Assembly (NCBI GenBank): GCA_013397695.1
Contig: VYZI01000108.1
Coordinates: 1,826,402-1,890,401 of the forward strand
DNA from: Centropus unirufus
Lineage: Eukaryota; Chordata; Aves; Cuculiformes; Centropidae
Length of the DNA: 64,000 bases
Direction: 5' to 3'
Below the pieces are notes generated by a model. The model worked only from the letters and a program-made list of their open reading frames with translations. It did not search any database and had not been told where the DNA came from. The position numbers and the translations under genes were made by a program. How positions within the stretch are numbered: the stretch's first letter is position 1; each line of letters begins with the position of its first letter. Below, in pieces: positions 24,401 to 37,508 of the stretch.

Positions 24401-27400
24401 ACCGGGGGCAGGGAGAAAAACTCACTGTCCATTGTAAAGGCTGAGCTGTTTTACCCATGCAAAAAATAATAGACCTAAGGATCCAGAAGATTTTCACTTA
24501 TATCAGAAACTTACAAGAGACAACTATACTACCATCCTTTTGAATATATTTTTTTTCAAACCAACCACATCTGCCCTCACTGTCCTTTAATGTTTGAGAC
24601 TCTGCATGGTGGCTTTAAATGACTTTTAAAATGTCATTTGCATATTTGTGTTTGTTTTCACTGATTTCTTAATATGATATAAACTATTTGCCAGAAACAA
24701 TCCTTCTCTGTCAGACAAAGGCGCAAAAGCAAACATCCCTTGATTTGTCCTTGGCAGCAGTTGAAGAAAACCCTTGTCAACAGGAAATTTCTTTTAATGT
24801 TGAAACACTTGGTTATTAAATACATCTTAGGTTATTTTTCAGGAGCGTGCAACTCCTACAGTGTCTTTTTTCTAGTAGATTTTGCCATTTATGCTTTTAC
24901 CTTTACCATGTTTTTTTCCTTTACCTTGGCTTTTTCCTTTATCATAAAGAATATTGACATTTTCGGCAGTTCAGAGACAAAACCGTGGTGGAAACACTGA
25001 GTAACCATGCTTTTACCTTCAGAATGTATATCCTGATTGCCAGGTTGCTTAATACAAATATAAAAACCAGACCTGGACCAGGATATTAGTGTGGGTAACC
25101 CAGTAACAATAGTCAGTACCCATTCTGATCTCTGTTTGGTTAGTCATCCTTTGAGGATCTTGGCTGCAAATTTCCAGCTTTGTCATCTTTGAATACTTTC
25201 CCACCTATGCCTTCCTTGTTTATGAAATTACATATATTTTTTTCATATGGTTAAAATAAAAAGCCATACTAACATGCCAGATGTAGGACAGCTACTATTT
25301 ATCTCTCAGTGACAAGGTCTGTCATGTTGCTGTATAAGAAAATTAACTTGCCAGGATTTGCTCTTGATAAAGCTACTCCCTTATTCCTCGAGACTTTTGA
25401 GCATACAAGTGTATTGACCTGGGGAACTGCAGAGAGCTGACCAGTCAGTAATTTCCCCACTCCAGTCAAATCCACCTTTAAAAAGTAAACACACATGTTT
25501 TTTTCTTCTTCCTAGTATTTCTTCCATCCTTCCTGAATTTTTGAAGGGGTCTACTTCTATATCTGAGATAGTTTCATCAGGATCTTTAGCCTAGGAAAAG
25601 CTCATCTGATGTGCCTAACTGTCAAGCCTCCAAACTAGCCAATGGTGGGATCACTTTTTCTTACCTCCTTCTTACTGATATTAACTTCACAAGACATTTC
25701 CTCACTGCTGATTAATCCTTAGGGAAAACTGATGCAAAAAGTCTCTTGCCAGAAGACTGCCTAATTCACGATGGGTCTTGAATATACCTTAGCCTTCACC
25801 TTCACCTCCCTACCTTCTCTGCTCATTACACATCTCTGTCTGCCCCAAGGACCCTCCAGTTGCCCACTGTTTCCCTGCAGATGCTGCCCTACTCTACCAA
25901 GTAGTGAAGTGCTGGAGCAACACCCGTGTAATCCAATTTGCTCTACCCTGGTTTAGAAATCACCACTGACAAGCATGAGAGTAGGTTTGATGTCATGTAG
26001 TTGGAAGTGAGACCACATGGAGTTCTTGTGGTATAAGCTTCGGAGACAGTCAGCCACAGAGATGGCACGGAATGCATACCTTACTCTTCTCACTCGACGG
26101 TGTCCAGAAACGTAGAGACTTTGAATGTGTCAAAATTGTAATTATTTTTTTCTCTAAGAATTATCATGCACACTGCAGATTGATTTGCCCCAGTCCTACA
26201 CATCCTTATACAAATTTTAAATCCACGCACAAATGTTTAGGCATTGCAAGCATTTGTGCCACACAATACTGAAGATACACCAACCCAATTGCAATCCACA
26301 ACATGGTTCAAATTGCAAGCATCTGTCATCACTCCACTGAGACTTTTCAAAGAGGTATCAAGTTAAAGAATCAAAAACAAGCAGCAAATTATTTTCAGGA
26401 AATGGCGACATCTGTGACAGTGCTGTGTAAGCAGGGAAAGGGAAAGTCTAAATTAATTGTGCCAAGTATTCAATTCAAATTAGCCAATCGGGTCTATATA
26501 TAGCATGTAGTCTAGTGATTGGGGTGTCGTGTCTTGTGCAAAACAGAAGGACATATATAAAAGCAATGCAAGGGGTGGAATGGAAGGAGCAGAACATGGC
26601 TGCAACATTTCCTTAAGAAATTCAGCCATGAGGCCAGCAACGGTAGCAGAAGGAGACTGGGGGTGGGTGAGAAAGGATAGCTAAGGGTCTGGCAGCAGGG
26701 AGGGATGCCAGGAGCTGCTTATTCAGTGCCAGGGGTGTGCAGGCCACGTGGGAAAGGATCAGGGGCTGTTGGGGCCACTGATGCTGAAAGCAACCACCTA
26801 CAGCTTTAATAGTTCTGCAGTGCTAAAGATAAAGTAAAGCTGCAGCAGGCAATGTGGCCTGTTAAGGCGAAAGCTCTCACTGAGCCCAGCCTTGTGACTG
26901 CAGGCTGGTGCTACACAACCAGTGCATGGTAGCAGGGGGAAAAATGCCTCATGTAACACAAGCCTATTTTACTGGATAAACGCACAGTATGCTAGATGCC
27001 AGGAATGAAATGCTCCATTCCCCTTCACCTTAACAGGAACACAGGGCTTCTTCCCTTGCTGTAAAAAGAACACCCATGGTACCCACAAGGCTCTTCCTCC
27101 CAATTCTCTCTTTGAAGCCAGCCCAGATTGCTCTATAGGATTTCCCGAAGGCGTCTGGCACCAAATGGTTCATTTCTCCTTGCTCAAGGAGACAGTTGTG
27201 ATTTACATTTCAAACAGGTCCAGCTGGCAGGTAACAGTCTTTCAAGAAGCATCTCTAAATGTCATCATTGTTCAAGGCCTGAGAGACACAGCCTTCCCGG
27301 TCCTCCACACCTGGTTGCTGTAGGGATGCGTGTGCAATCAGGTGATGTTGAGGCAAGCCAGGCAGGCATCTCCCTGGTCCTGTCTGACGCTTAGTCCCAG

Positions 27401-30022
27401 GACAAATGACAAACAACAATGTCTCTAGCAAAACTAACCACTGAATAATTTGCATTTTGAATAATGTGTCAATGGCAGGAGGAACTGGTTTGCATCCCTT
27501 CGCAATGCATAAGCAACTCCTGATATTATCTGTATTTAAGGAGGATGAGATCTGGCTTATACCTCTGAATGTATCAAGAATCCAGGGCTAAGCTTCATTT
27601 ATTTATCTCTTTGGAGATTCCATCAGTACTGGCTGAATACTAAAAGCTCATCGCTTTGGATACCTAACAAAGTTGCCTCTTCTTCCAAAGCTTTTTATCG
27701 TGCTTTTATCAGTATGGTTCAACAAAAAAAAACAGAACAAAGGATCTCACAGCAAAGATCATGCTCTCGCTCCTTTGTTGAGGTACTGCATTTGATTTCC
27801 TAAACCTATGCACCAGGCTGTGTCAGGAAAAAACAGGGGAAACATCTGAAATTCTGATGTGGTAAAAATGAAGCTGAAAAGAAATTTTGTTTTCATTTCC
27901 TGTGGAAAAAAACAAAAGCCTAAATTTTAATCTGAGCTTTATTTAATACACTACAAAGAGGGAAAGATAGCACATCTTCACCTTCTTTCCAAGGATGGTT
28001 TACTCTCAGCTAAGAGTGGGTTTAGCCCAGAACTCATGGTTCAAATGTCTACATGACATCTGGAAATTAGAAAGCTTACCTGTTCTGGGACATCCCTCAG
28101 TTTAATAGAGAAAAAGGAAGCAAAGTGCAGTAGCTGAAGTTTCACGATTTAAAAAATAAAGAAGAAACCGCATGAGTTCTCTATCTAACCATCACCATAC
28201 CGAAGGGTCATCCATTCAAAATGGAAATTACACCAATGGCCACATTCTGGCTAAAGTGAATAAATCTTCCTATTCTACCCACGAGGCGGCGTATCACAAT
28301 CCTGTGAGTTGTACTGCTACAGGGTCCAGATGTGGCTGAAGCCAGCAGTTACACAGCACCTCTTTGTAGTCCCCTGTCAAAGGAAGGAATAATTCATGCT
28401 GGGAAGCATGCATTTGCCATGCAGCTGCATATCCCTGTGCACATGTATGTGCGGATCATATCCACATGCCCTGCATGGGTGTGTGGATCACAAACACCTC
28501 CTCTGCAGCCAAGGCCCCACTGCTGCCTCTATAATAACATGAAGGACAACCTGCAGCTTGCAGCCTTCAGAAGAGGAAAATGCTGGTGGGCTCAGGTTTA
28601 GAAATGCCTGTACTAAGGTTTTCCATAAAAGAATCTATTTCTCTAAACAAAGAATTAGCTTTTTGTTTTAATAACAGGTCAGACAATGTAGGGCTCCAAG
28701 ACAAAATTCGTGCTCCCAGGTAGCTGCTGGCTGCTACCTGGAATGCTCCCCCATATGCACTGCCATTATATTTAAAAAATATGTGGTTGAGTGATCACCT
28801 AGAAATCTGCCTAGATTTTGTTTAATTTTCTTGCAGTCTTCCTTTACACAAAACACTTAACATTTCCATGCAGTAAACATAAATATTTTGTCCTATTTGG
28901 TTAAAATACTTTGAAACACTATCACATACTCACCTTCAGTCTATTTTTTAAACTGATGTGGTGGATAACAGAAATGAAATCTGAAAGACCTGCATATCCA
29001 GGCATTGAGAAATATGCTTAACATGACGAATCTTTACTGAAAAATTAATTTTTTATTGCGTGAAATGATTGCTTTTACATTAGTACTTCATTACTTCAGA
29101 TAGGTATAGTTATAGTTTGCCATTTACTACCATGTTATATTTTCTATGTCTGCAAGATTATGTTGTATTCCATCATTCCACTCCTGAAATAAAGACAAAC
29201 AGAAAGAAGATTTTTCTTCATAAAACTGAAAAAGGCAACTATAGAAGGCAAAGTTACAGCAGTCAAACTCTTTTCATAAGACTCAGTTTACATTTGGTAA
29301 GCCTCAAGCTTATCTGGAATTTTAGGAGACGAAGTATAAAGTAAAACAATATATACCTAAATCTTCTGTTTTTTCAATTTATTGGATCAAGGATTACACA
29401 CTACAACGTGCTGATAATTCACTGGAGATTGCAGAGATATTTTTCACATTCTACCTGTCTTTGTGCATTGTTTCTACAATCTCTTGTCTTCTCAAGTTAC
29501 ATCCAGCTGCTTGCTCTCTCCACCCAAGCCCTATTGTGTAATTAAGCCTCTTTTTTCTTTTTTTTTCCTTCCTTTTTTTTGCCAAGTTTCATTAGCTGCC
29601 TGCATGATTTATAGCCTCTCTGGCCTGGTTTTATTTAGCATGTTTCATTATCAAAACAAACAAAGAAGTCATCAGAGGTTAGCAGCTGACCCAGAAGTGC
29701 CACAAAATTCCTGAGTTATGGCCTCAGAATTTTATTCTTTGCTGAGAGAAAATGAGTTCTGTCTAGTTTTAATGCAATCATAATGTTTTTTTACAGTCAT
29801 CCGGTTTTTCTAGGGTAAAAGCAGGAACAAATATGGAGCAATGGTGTCAAGTGCATCAGTGTGAAGAAGTCCTCTAGAGGCTGCATGGAGCCTTTCTTGT
29901 GGCCCAGGACAGCAAGCTGCTGAGCCCCCAGCTTACTGCCCTGGGTGCTGATGGCTAAGACTCCTAACTTTTGCCCTAACTAGCAATATGAAGGACCAAA
30001 TGTAGACGAATCACCCTCTAAA

Positions 30023-30030
30023 CATCATCA

Positions 30031-30061
<31 letters not shown>

Positions 30062-30083
30062 CATCATCATCATCATCATCATC
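30023..30083 (+). repeat. (CAT)n(TAT)n(CAT)n microsatellite
   Basis: A compound trinucleotide run: CAT repeats, then about ten TTA/ATT units, then CAT repeats again. On the minus strand it yields runs of Met and Ile in a meaningless frame. Confidence 0.97.
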
Positions 30084-30639
30084 TTTACCTGCCAGCATCT
30101 CCTGTTCTTGGAATGAAGAAAGCAGAACATGAAAAAGGTCAGAGGCCTTGAGGAAATAGAAGGTCTAGGCCGTAGTATGGGATGGCTGCAGCAAGTGGAT
30201 GAGGTAGGCACACCGCTATGGCAGAGAGTGAAGGCATCTTACAGCACTTTCTGGTGAGTAGCTGCTCAGCAACGCCAGGCCATGGGCTTGATAGAGCTAA
30301 AATCTGTACAGTCCATGCCAAGATTAAATTAAATATTCTTCTGTAATCTACCATCTCCTGCACCCGTGTGAACTGGACAATATAAGTAGACCGACTAGAA
30401 TGCATGGGATAAATGCCCATTAGCAATTTGATCAACGTACATTTTTTTCCCCTCCATATAATGCATGATATACAAACTAACAATAGTCACATGTAGCACC
30501 CGAGAGTCACTGTGAGGAATGATCTGGAAAGCAAAGTGATTTCAGTGGCCATGGGAGTATGTATGCCTTACATGGTCACACAACTTATTAAGAAATGACA
30601 CTAATTAGAACCTATTTCTGAGTGCTTTGTTCCACCTCC

Positions 30640-31050
30640 AAGCAAAAAAGAAGTAACAGTGGAAAAGGTTCAAGAAATTGCAATGGATGGTATAGAGTGT
30701 GGAAAGATTGCTGTCTAGAGAGAGATCAAATTGACTAGGATATTCAGCTTGGAAAAGAGGCAGCTGAGAAGTATGAAGGATAACCATGACATTAGTATTT
30801 CTAGAGACAAAAGAAGCTCTGACAGGTGTGGAGGAAAAAATGTGCACCTCTGAACCTTTCCTATTAGAAAAAGTAGGGGACATGTAACTAGTGTCTTAGA
30901 AGTTCATAAGATAAAGGAGAACTTTGGCACAAAATTTATAATTCAATTATAGAACTTGCTGTTGCAGGATTTTATAGGTGCCAAGACTATATAAATGGGT
31001 TAAAAGCAACACTTAAAGGAATTCATAGAAATCCATAGGCAAGAACCAAG
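30640..31050 (+). mobile_element. Old CR1 LINE fragment
   Basis: Diverged sense-strand CR1: a GGAAAAGAGGCAGCTGAGAAG segment, then GAACTTGCTGTTGCAGGA and CCAAGACTATATAAATGGGTT, matching the order seen in ancient amniote CR1 3' regions (gaactcattgccac... ccaagagt... ggttcaaaa). Identity is partial. Confidence 0.65.
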
Positions 31051-32084
31051 CCCGTGGAAACAGACATAACCTGTATATCATGAGGTCTCCAAGCTGCAGA
31101 TTGCCATCAATGAGGAGGTATAGTGGAAGCTCGCCATCCATGTGGGTTGTTCATACATTTGTTCACATGCATCCACCACTGCTTGAGAGGCCCTTCCTGA
31201 ACCAGCAGACAGCTCACCTGACTCAAGCTCAGCTTTCTCTTATAAATCATAGTACTACTTTTTTAAATACCTTTTGAATGTAGAATCACATTAGGACCCT
31301 TCATCCACCTAGGGTCATGCTACTCCTTCTTGTCATTTGAGATAGGCAGAGGATTATCTAATGCGTTGTAATTAAAGTAACAATGCACTGTTTCAGTTGT
31401 CAAGACATGAGTCACTTTTTCAGGCACAGATCTGATTTGAGCAACACAGTTGCAAAGGCAACTTTTCAAACTCTTCTTAACACTGGATTTAATTTTTCTT
31501 CTGAGCTAAGCCGTCAGCAAAAACTGCTCTGCAGTGAGCAGCAATCAATCCAGCTTTGTCTCTCAATAAGTTTAGAGTTTTGACATAGTGTGGATCTCAC
31601 ACAGAGGTTTGCTTATGAAAAGGACACTTTTAAAAAGCGGACTTTTATTAAAATAATCCACTTTCAGAAATAAAAACTGTCTAAAGAAGGAAGCTTTTTT
31701 TCCGAACACCTCTTGATATTTCAGTAAAATTGACGTGCACACTCTTGGGAAGATGTATTTCTTCAGTTTCACATGACATTTTTCACTCCCTAATGCCAAA
31801 AGAAGTGTCAGCCAGGACTTGCTAGGAAATATATCTACTGGTACGCGGCACACCATCGCATTGAAGTATTAGCTGGTTGCTTATCTCTTGCATTACTTGA
31901 ACAACAAGGATTATGAATTATTCAGCTACAGTATGAAATGGATAAATGGGATACATTTCACAGATTTCATAAAAATTAAAACAGTGGGCACAGAATAAAG
32001 GGATTACATTATGCAGACGAAAAGAAAAAAGGATAAGTACAAAGAAAAGATTTCCTAACAAAGGTGCTTATTAAATGGCCAAAA

Positions 32085-32235
32085 AGTCCCCTGTGCAAAG
32101 AGGTGGAGGCCTCATCACCTGAGATATTTAAAACGAGACCAAACAAAGCAGTAATCTCTACAGGGGCAGAGGAAATAGATAAAAAGACTTATCAGGCTTT
32201 TTTCCTACCCATCTCTGGATTCTATGATTTGATAC
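32085..32235 (+). mobile_element. Old CR1 LINE fragment
   Basis: Contains GTGGAGGCCTCATCACCTGAGATATTTAAAAC and ends TCTCTGGATTCTATGATTT in fragments consistent with a sense-strand CR1 3' end; strongly diverged. Confidence 0.6.
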
Positions 32236-33707
32236 ATTTTTTAAAATGCAAACAACATTTGAAAGATGTTGAAGAAAGAGGCAGAAATACAACAAAAGGA
32301 TTTTAGTTGTAGTGTTGCCCAACACAATGAAACTTGATTTAAGATTAAATTTATGCTAGCAATTCAGACTGCAAGATGACTTCTCTTTGTGAAGGTCTAG
32401 CACTGAAATCTTTGCTGCTGCCACACGTCTCTAAAAAGATGATTTACCATCCCTAGGCTGGGGACTTATCCTCCGTGCCAGAACTCTTTATAAGCTGTGA
32501 TAGTTAAACTTTTGACACAGGGAGCTGATGCAAATGGCAGAATAGTGCTTTACAGAAAAGCAGTGGAGTTTGCAGTTTGTGCCTAAGGTATGGCAGACTT
32601 ACAAACTCCCTCAGGACTCTCCATGACTAAATATTTACTGATGTCACTCAAAGGATAACATCTAATCTATTGGTGTGAAAGTAAAAGTAGATCCTCGGAA
32701 CAGTCTCTTTCCATTGCTTTGAATGCCTTAACATGATTTAAAAATTCTCAGTTCTTCTTCCCATTTTGTTTTCCTTGAAGGCGCTGTTCTACTTAAAATA
32801 CAGCACACTGTCTTGCTTTTGTAGGAATATGAAGAAATCTGGACACCTCACTCCCACCCCGAGAAATCTTAGGCAGCCAAAACGAGTCTGTTTTATGAGT
32901 GGAACACCGTGGATTTTTTACTACAGCCATCATCCACTCAGGAAGGTTCAATCATGACGTACAAGTGCTGTACATGATATCAAGATGCCCACCTAAAGTG
33001 AACTATCACAGAGATTATGCAGGGAAAGGTGTCGCATCATGGTGGTCCTCAAGCTTAGGACAGCTTCTCACTAGTTTTGAACCAGCGAAGACAAGGCAGG
33101 ATGTAGCCATGGGTTTTCCTTGTTTTGACATCAAAACTCTTAACAACCTGCTGCCATTTCCCCTCTGCAACCTTCAAACTCAATGTAGTAGAAAATGTTG
33201 TTTCATTTCGAAATACTGTTTACCTACAGCTCCACATAGCCTTATCCCAGTCGAGAGGGCACAAAAGTAATGAGGAAAAATGAATTGAATCACACCCTGG
33301 AAAGAGTTAGAATTAGGAAAAACAGTGGTTCTGTGCCCTAATAAAAGGAACTCCCTCAACGACAACACCATCCGCCTTCCTGTGAACCTTCTCTGCTTCA
33401 CACAGCTCCTTAGCTACAATCCATCTCCCAGCCCAAAGGCTCCCCCATCCTTTTTATGAATCCACAGGCCCTGCTTTCCCTGTAATCCACTCTCTTTTAC
33501 CCTCTAAGCTCTGGGCTCAGGCCACACTTGCAGGAAAGCTTCACCCCTCTCTGATTCTTGCACAGAGTATGGTCCAGCAAGGCACATCTTTCCTGTGTTG
33601 TGCCCAGCAACTACTACTGCATCATTCTGCCCCAGCTCTCAGGGGATACTACTTTATCATTGGGTAAGGTGATGATGTAGCCCACATCCATAGGATAAGC
33701 AGGAATT

Positions 33708-33739
33708 AAACAAACAAACAAACAAACAAACAAACAAAT
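33708..33739 (+). repeat. (AAAC)n microsatellite
   Basis: Eight near-perfect AAAC units. Confidence 0.97.
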
Positions 33740-33925
33740 TCTCATATAAATCCTGTAGTAAAGAATTTATAACACTTTGTACCCCATCGAGTCACATGTC
33801 CAGGCAAAACAAGAATAAAATTCTACTGAAAGGGAATTGCAGGCGGTATTTTATGACTGCAAGAGCTATTACTCTCCAAGGAGAACCACAGAAAAGGAAA
33901 GAAATGCAGGCAGGAAGGTATGCAG

Positions 33926-33990
33926 GACTTGATTCTAGCCCCATTTACACTGACTTCAGCAGAGTTATTCCACTGCAGAGGGCACAAGAA
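33926..33990 (+). repeat. Old interspersed repeat (GGCCTGATTCT family)
   Basis: GACTTGATTCTAGCCCCATTT then ACACTGACTTCAGCAGAGTT with ATTCCACTGCAGAGG: same order of motifs as the copy at 35506-35567. Confidence 0.45.
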
Positions 33991-34549
33991 TTTTCAATTC
34001 TAAGTCTTAAAGATGGTGGAGAATAAAAATAATGAGAGTAATATCTGAAGTTCTTCTAGTCTCAGTCACATACCAAACATCTTCTCGACAAATAATTGAG
34101 ATTTAGACATCCCAGCAATTCTCAATGGCCATATTATAAGACATATAAGAATTTTATGAGACCAAAGCTGTAATAATGTGCTCTGGCTGAGCAGCAGAAT
34201 AGCTATACAATCAATACGTTTTTGCACGCTCGCATTTTTGAGTGGATTAGTGTCACAGCACAATCTAAAACAGCAGCATAAATTTAAGGGTCTGGCAGTC
34301 TTAAAAGTAGTGAAGTATAATAACAGGTGTATTTAATTGTGCTGTGATGTGTGACTGATACCACTGTAATCCTTCCAATATTAGGCTCTGCTTTAAAACA
34401 GTGCTGGTAGCCGGTGCTGGAGCTAAGGCAATCTTCATCAAGAGAAAACCAAAAGGAAAACACAGCAGGTAGCACTATAGACATGTTATGTATAGGTAAT
34501 ACATATATGTCACACGTTTTCGAAACCTACTTCCTCTTTTAGGCAGCCC

Positions 34550-34555
34550 TTTATT
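34550..34555 (-). terminator. Candidate poly(A) signal AATAAA for RNF182
   Basis: The plus strand reads TTTATT here, so the minus strand carries AATAAA. It is the first exact AATAAA met downstream of the RNF182 stop codon. The next 60 bases on the minus strand include GTAGGTTT and GTGTG, suitable as a GU-rich downstream element. An ATTAAA at 34904-34899 is a competing, earlier site. Confidence 0.35.
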
Positions 34556-34977
34556 AGAGACACTATATTCAGACAAGTTGAACATATAAAACATATAAAT
34601 CCCTAACACTACAAATACATCTTTTCCCATGAAAAGTTATGAGATACTATAAAACCACATAGGTTTCTATTTTTCTTGGGTTTTGACATGATTGTTGTTG
34701 GATACTTCAAATTTATGAGGTCATAGAAGGGTCAAACCTTGCAGTATACAAGAACTGGAGATGATATCTCTTCTAACTAAATGTGTTTTATCACAAACAT
34801 TAAAAACAATTACTTTGGAACAGTAATTTCTAGGAATTCTGAAAATGTTTTAGTTATAATTCTTATCAAGTCATTACAGAAAAGACTGAAACATTTCCTT
34901 TAATCACTCAGTACACAGCTCCATAACTCCATACACTTGAAAACTGTGATTTCGCTATGTTTTCTTCTTACATATGT

Positions 34978-35008
34978 GTCTATATGTACATACACACACA
35001 TATATATG
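34978..35008 (+). repeat. Alternating purine-pyrimidine TA/CA repeat
   Basis: TCTATATGTACATACACACA followed by CATATATATG; short, imperfect. Confidence 0.8.
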
Positions 35009-35505
35009 CACTATTATAAAATGAGTGTCAAGAAAAGCAGGACCTTTACATTTCAACATTTTTACCTATGTTTGCAATAGGAACGAAACTGTAGATACAA
35101 CCTGAGCCATCTACAGAAACCGGACCAGCTTGACTTCAAATCCTCTTGACAGACAGAACAACCACATGCACCCTGCTTTTATCACTGGCATTTTTCACTC
35201 TTACCAAAGTCAGTTTGCTCTATGAATATATTATGAGGCCATATATTCAGTCTTCATGCAACAAACCCCTCTCCCTCTTACACTGCCTTGAAATTACTAA
35301 CTCTTGCACCTGACGCAAAACCATGCTTGCACTGCTCAACTCCTCCTTCACCCTTTTTCTCCCTGCTGTACACAGGAAAAGGAGTTTGCAGATGCAGTGT
35401 TGACTAGACCTAGTTATACACATGAACATTAAACATTTCTTATTTTTGTGCTCTTCCAGTAGTTTGAAACATAGCCAAAACCATGCAACGTACAAGCAAG
35501 CCTTA

Positions 35506-35567
35506 CAGGGCCTGATTCTATTTGTGGAATCGTAAATCATCAGTAATTCCTCTGAAGTCAGCTAATT
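35506..35567 (+). repeat. Old interspersed repeat (GGCCTGATTCT family)
   Basis: CAGGGCCTGATTCTATTTGT and AGTAATTCCTCTGAAGTCAG match, in order, a motif common in bird, crocodile and turtle DNA (ggcctgattctg ... gtaattccattgaagtcag). Recognised by pattern only. Confidence 0.5.
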
Positions 35568-36770
35568 AAGATATGCTAATTGCCACATCTAGAATGCTAT
35601 CACATCACAATGCTGACAGAAGGAATTCAGGGTATTAAACATTTTGAAGTACTAGGTGTTCAACAGAACCCTTCCCAAAGATATAGTAACTCCTTACAAT
35701 GCTCATTTTGTGAACTCAGAAAGAAAAAAAGCCCAACATTAACTATTTCAGATTTTTTCTGAAATTCATGTTAGAGATTGAAGGTCCATTTCCTAATGGT
35801 TGGGAATAAAAGTCTGTCTTGATAGCTAAAGTCACATAAGCCAAATTCTCCAGCGTAGCTACCACAGAGTAGATGTGCGTGAAGTTGGTCAGGAAATGTG
35901 TTAGGGGGACTAATGGGTTGGAAACGTGGTGTGATGGTGGAAGTGCTGGGAGGGAAGGTTAAGCAGAACAAAACATAGCTAGTGAAGTCTTCCAAACTCT
36001 GAACCCTGAAAGGGAGGCCTAAGGTGTATGCATACTGAAATAAGTATGCACCTACAGGAGAACAAAGGTGTGGCTGAGTCCCTGGAAGTACTTACCAGCA
36101 AGAGCATCTCAGAGGAAGCTGCTACTATAGGACAAATAACATGGACTTCTGTTTGGGCAAAGTGTTTTGGAGACACTTTAGCACGGTAAGAAAAAGATTC
36201 CTCATATCGCAGAATGCAAAAAATATGTAAGCATTGGCCTACCACAAATATTCTTGCCGTGACAAGAACTGAAATAAAACCCCAATGGTAGCTTGTCTTG
36301 TTCTTGTCATTGTATTAATTAAGAAAGTAATTTCAGTTTATGTAAATGATAATGAATGAAAAGTAACAGATATTCCAAAGCATGTCATGCTTTGGGTGAA
36401 GAGATGCTATACTTCAACCTGGAAAGTGCCTGTTATGCTAATTTCTTCTAGGGTGGATCCTGCAGCCTTGACTGACGTGATCAAGTAAATAGAAAGCCAT
36501 AAGTCTACTCATCTGAATAGAGGCAGCAGTAAGATTGCTTTATCCCTTTCTATAAACTGGCTTTTAAAATCAGAACGTCAACTTCATTTCTATTATTAAA
36601 AAAAAAAGAGGGCAGGAATAAAACTAAGTAGAAAAAAAGTACCATATAACTAGGGCTATTAATTCCATTTAGTGGGATGGACAATAATAAGAATAAATAA
36701 GAATACAAATACAACATAAATCAACTATGCTACACATGTGGCAATACATCTTATTTTACTGTAGTTGTTA

Positions 36771-37508
36771 TCAAGATGACATGCAGTCTAGAACTTCATG
36801 GCAAACACACTGGCAAAAGCCATAAACCATGAGAATAACAAGGCTCGAAGGAACAAGGCTTACAAAGACAACCCCAAGGGTGACCTTCTTAGATACCAGT
36901 AAATAAATCCCTAAAGGCAAGGAACTAAAGTACAGCAACCCTAGCAACCACACTAGCACCCGAATTGAGGTCTGGAAGAGCAAAGACGTGCAGTTCCACA
37001 CTGTCCAGTTGTGGGACACAGTTGCAACAGAGTCAAAACTTGTAGGCCTGTAAAATTCCACCACAGGGGTTGCGTTCAGAGTCTGGGGACTTTCTCTTTG
37101 TACTTCCATGATTGTTATAACCAGGCAATTAGAAGAGGTGTGAGAAGGGCTAACCAGAGATGCCAACCTCTTGGGAGTCAGCAGCAGTTCTGTTGGGTTG
37201 TCTGGTAGGCACTTCTTTCCCTTCCCCCCACAAGCTAAATTCAGAAGGATGTTGTTGTCGTCAGGAAGACTACTAACCTCATCATCGGGCAGGCACGTTT
37301 CAAACCTGCAAAACGGGCACACTATGACTCCTTGTGGGGAATCACCGAAGTCTATGATCTTGCAAAGGCATTTGGCACATACTCTGTGACAACACTCCAG
37401 TACTTTTGGTTTTCTTTGTCGCAGGTTATAGCGGTTATAACAGATCTTGCACTCAAGCTCATCTGAGCTCTGGGCCTCCACAGACTCCTCTGGTAGTTGA
37501 CTGGTCAT
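36771..37508 (-). CDS. RNF182: RNF182, RING-finger membrane E3 ubiquitin ligase, complete
   Basis: A 245-residue protein recognised as RNF182 (human 247 aa, from memory). A RING-HC domain occupies residues 20-67 with C20, C23, C39, H41, C44, C47, C64 and C67 in C3HC4 order and spacing. Residues 68-175 form a polar linker with a highly conserved-looking KRLASLVSPSHTSSN stretch. Two hydrophobic segments at about 183-205 and 209-231 should span the membrane, followed by a Cys-rich tail (FCQCVCHEVLDC). Known family role: E2-dependent ubiquitin ligase; published targets include the V-ATPase subunit ATP6V0C and NF-kB p65. The start codon has G at -3 and is preceded by in-frame non-coding sequence; the reading frame has no breaks. 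The whole coding region lies in one exon, as in mammals. All zinc ligands are present, so it should be active. The last residues (DCMSS) differ from the human end. Identity is near certain; substrates in this species are inferred. Confidence 0.97.
   Translation of the reverse strand: MTSQLPEESVEAQSSDELECKICYNRYNLRQRKPKVLECCHRVCAKCLCKIIDFGDSPQGVIVCPFCRFETCLPDDEVSSLPDDNNILLNLACGGKGKKCLPDNPTELLLTPKRLASLVSPSHTSSNCLVITIMEVQRESPQTLNATPVVEFYRPTSFDSVATVSHNWTVWNCTSLLFQTSIRVLVWLLGLLYFSSLPLGIYLLVSKKVTLGVVFVSLVPSSLVILMVYGFCQCVCHEVLDCMSS

Larger units (their letters stand above)
14371..30639. other. Intergenic sequence, no gene seen
   Basis: Mostly unique, AT-rich DNA with one good CR1 fragment at 15413, a possible one at 18515 and microsatellites. 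No frame over 100 codons shows a known domain. Parts at 14770-14960 and 18940-19080 have the homeobox-site-rich look of conserved non-coding elements, which cannot be tested here. Confidence 0.6.
31051..34549. other. Intergenic sequence downstream of RNF182
   Basis: AT-rich DNA with an old CR1 fragment, an (AAAC)n run and one old interspersed repeat; otherwise nothing recognisable. Confidence 0.55.
34550..36770 (-). other. RNF182: Putative RNF182 3' UTR
   Basis: No other gene is visible downstream of the RNF182 stop on the minus strand. The first canonical AATAAA on that strand is at 34555-34550, about 2.2 kb past the stop, with a GT-containing stretch after it; an ATTAAA variant lies at 34904-34899. 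The region is AT-rich and unique apart from a short old repeat near 35506-35567. A long single-exon 3' UTR is usual for this gene in mammals. The real cleavage site cannot be fixed from sequence. Confidence 0.35.

Noticed and set aside
30011..30211. A minus frame with runs of Met and Ile.
   Set aside because: It is a translated trinucleotide microsatellite.
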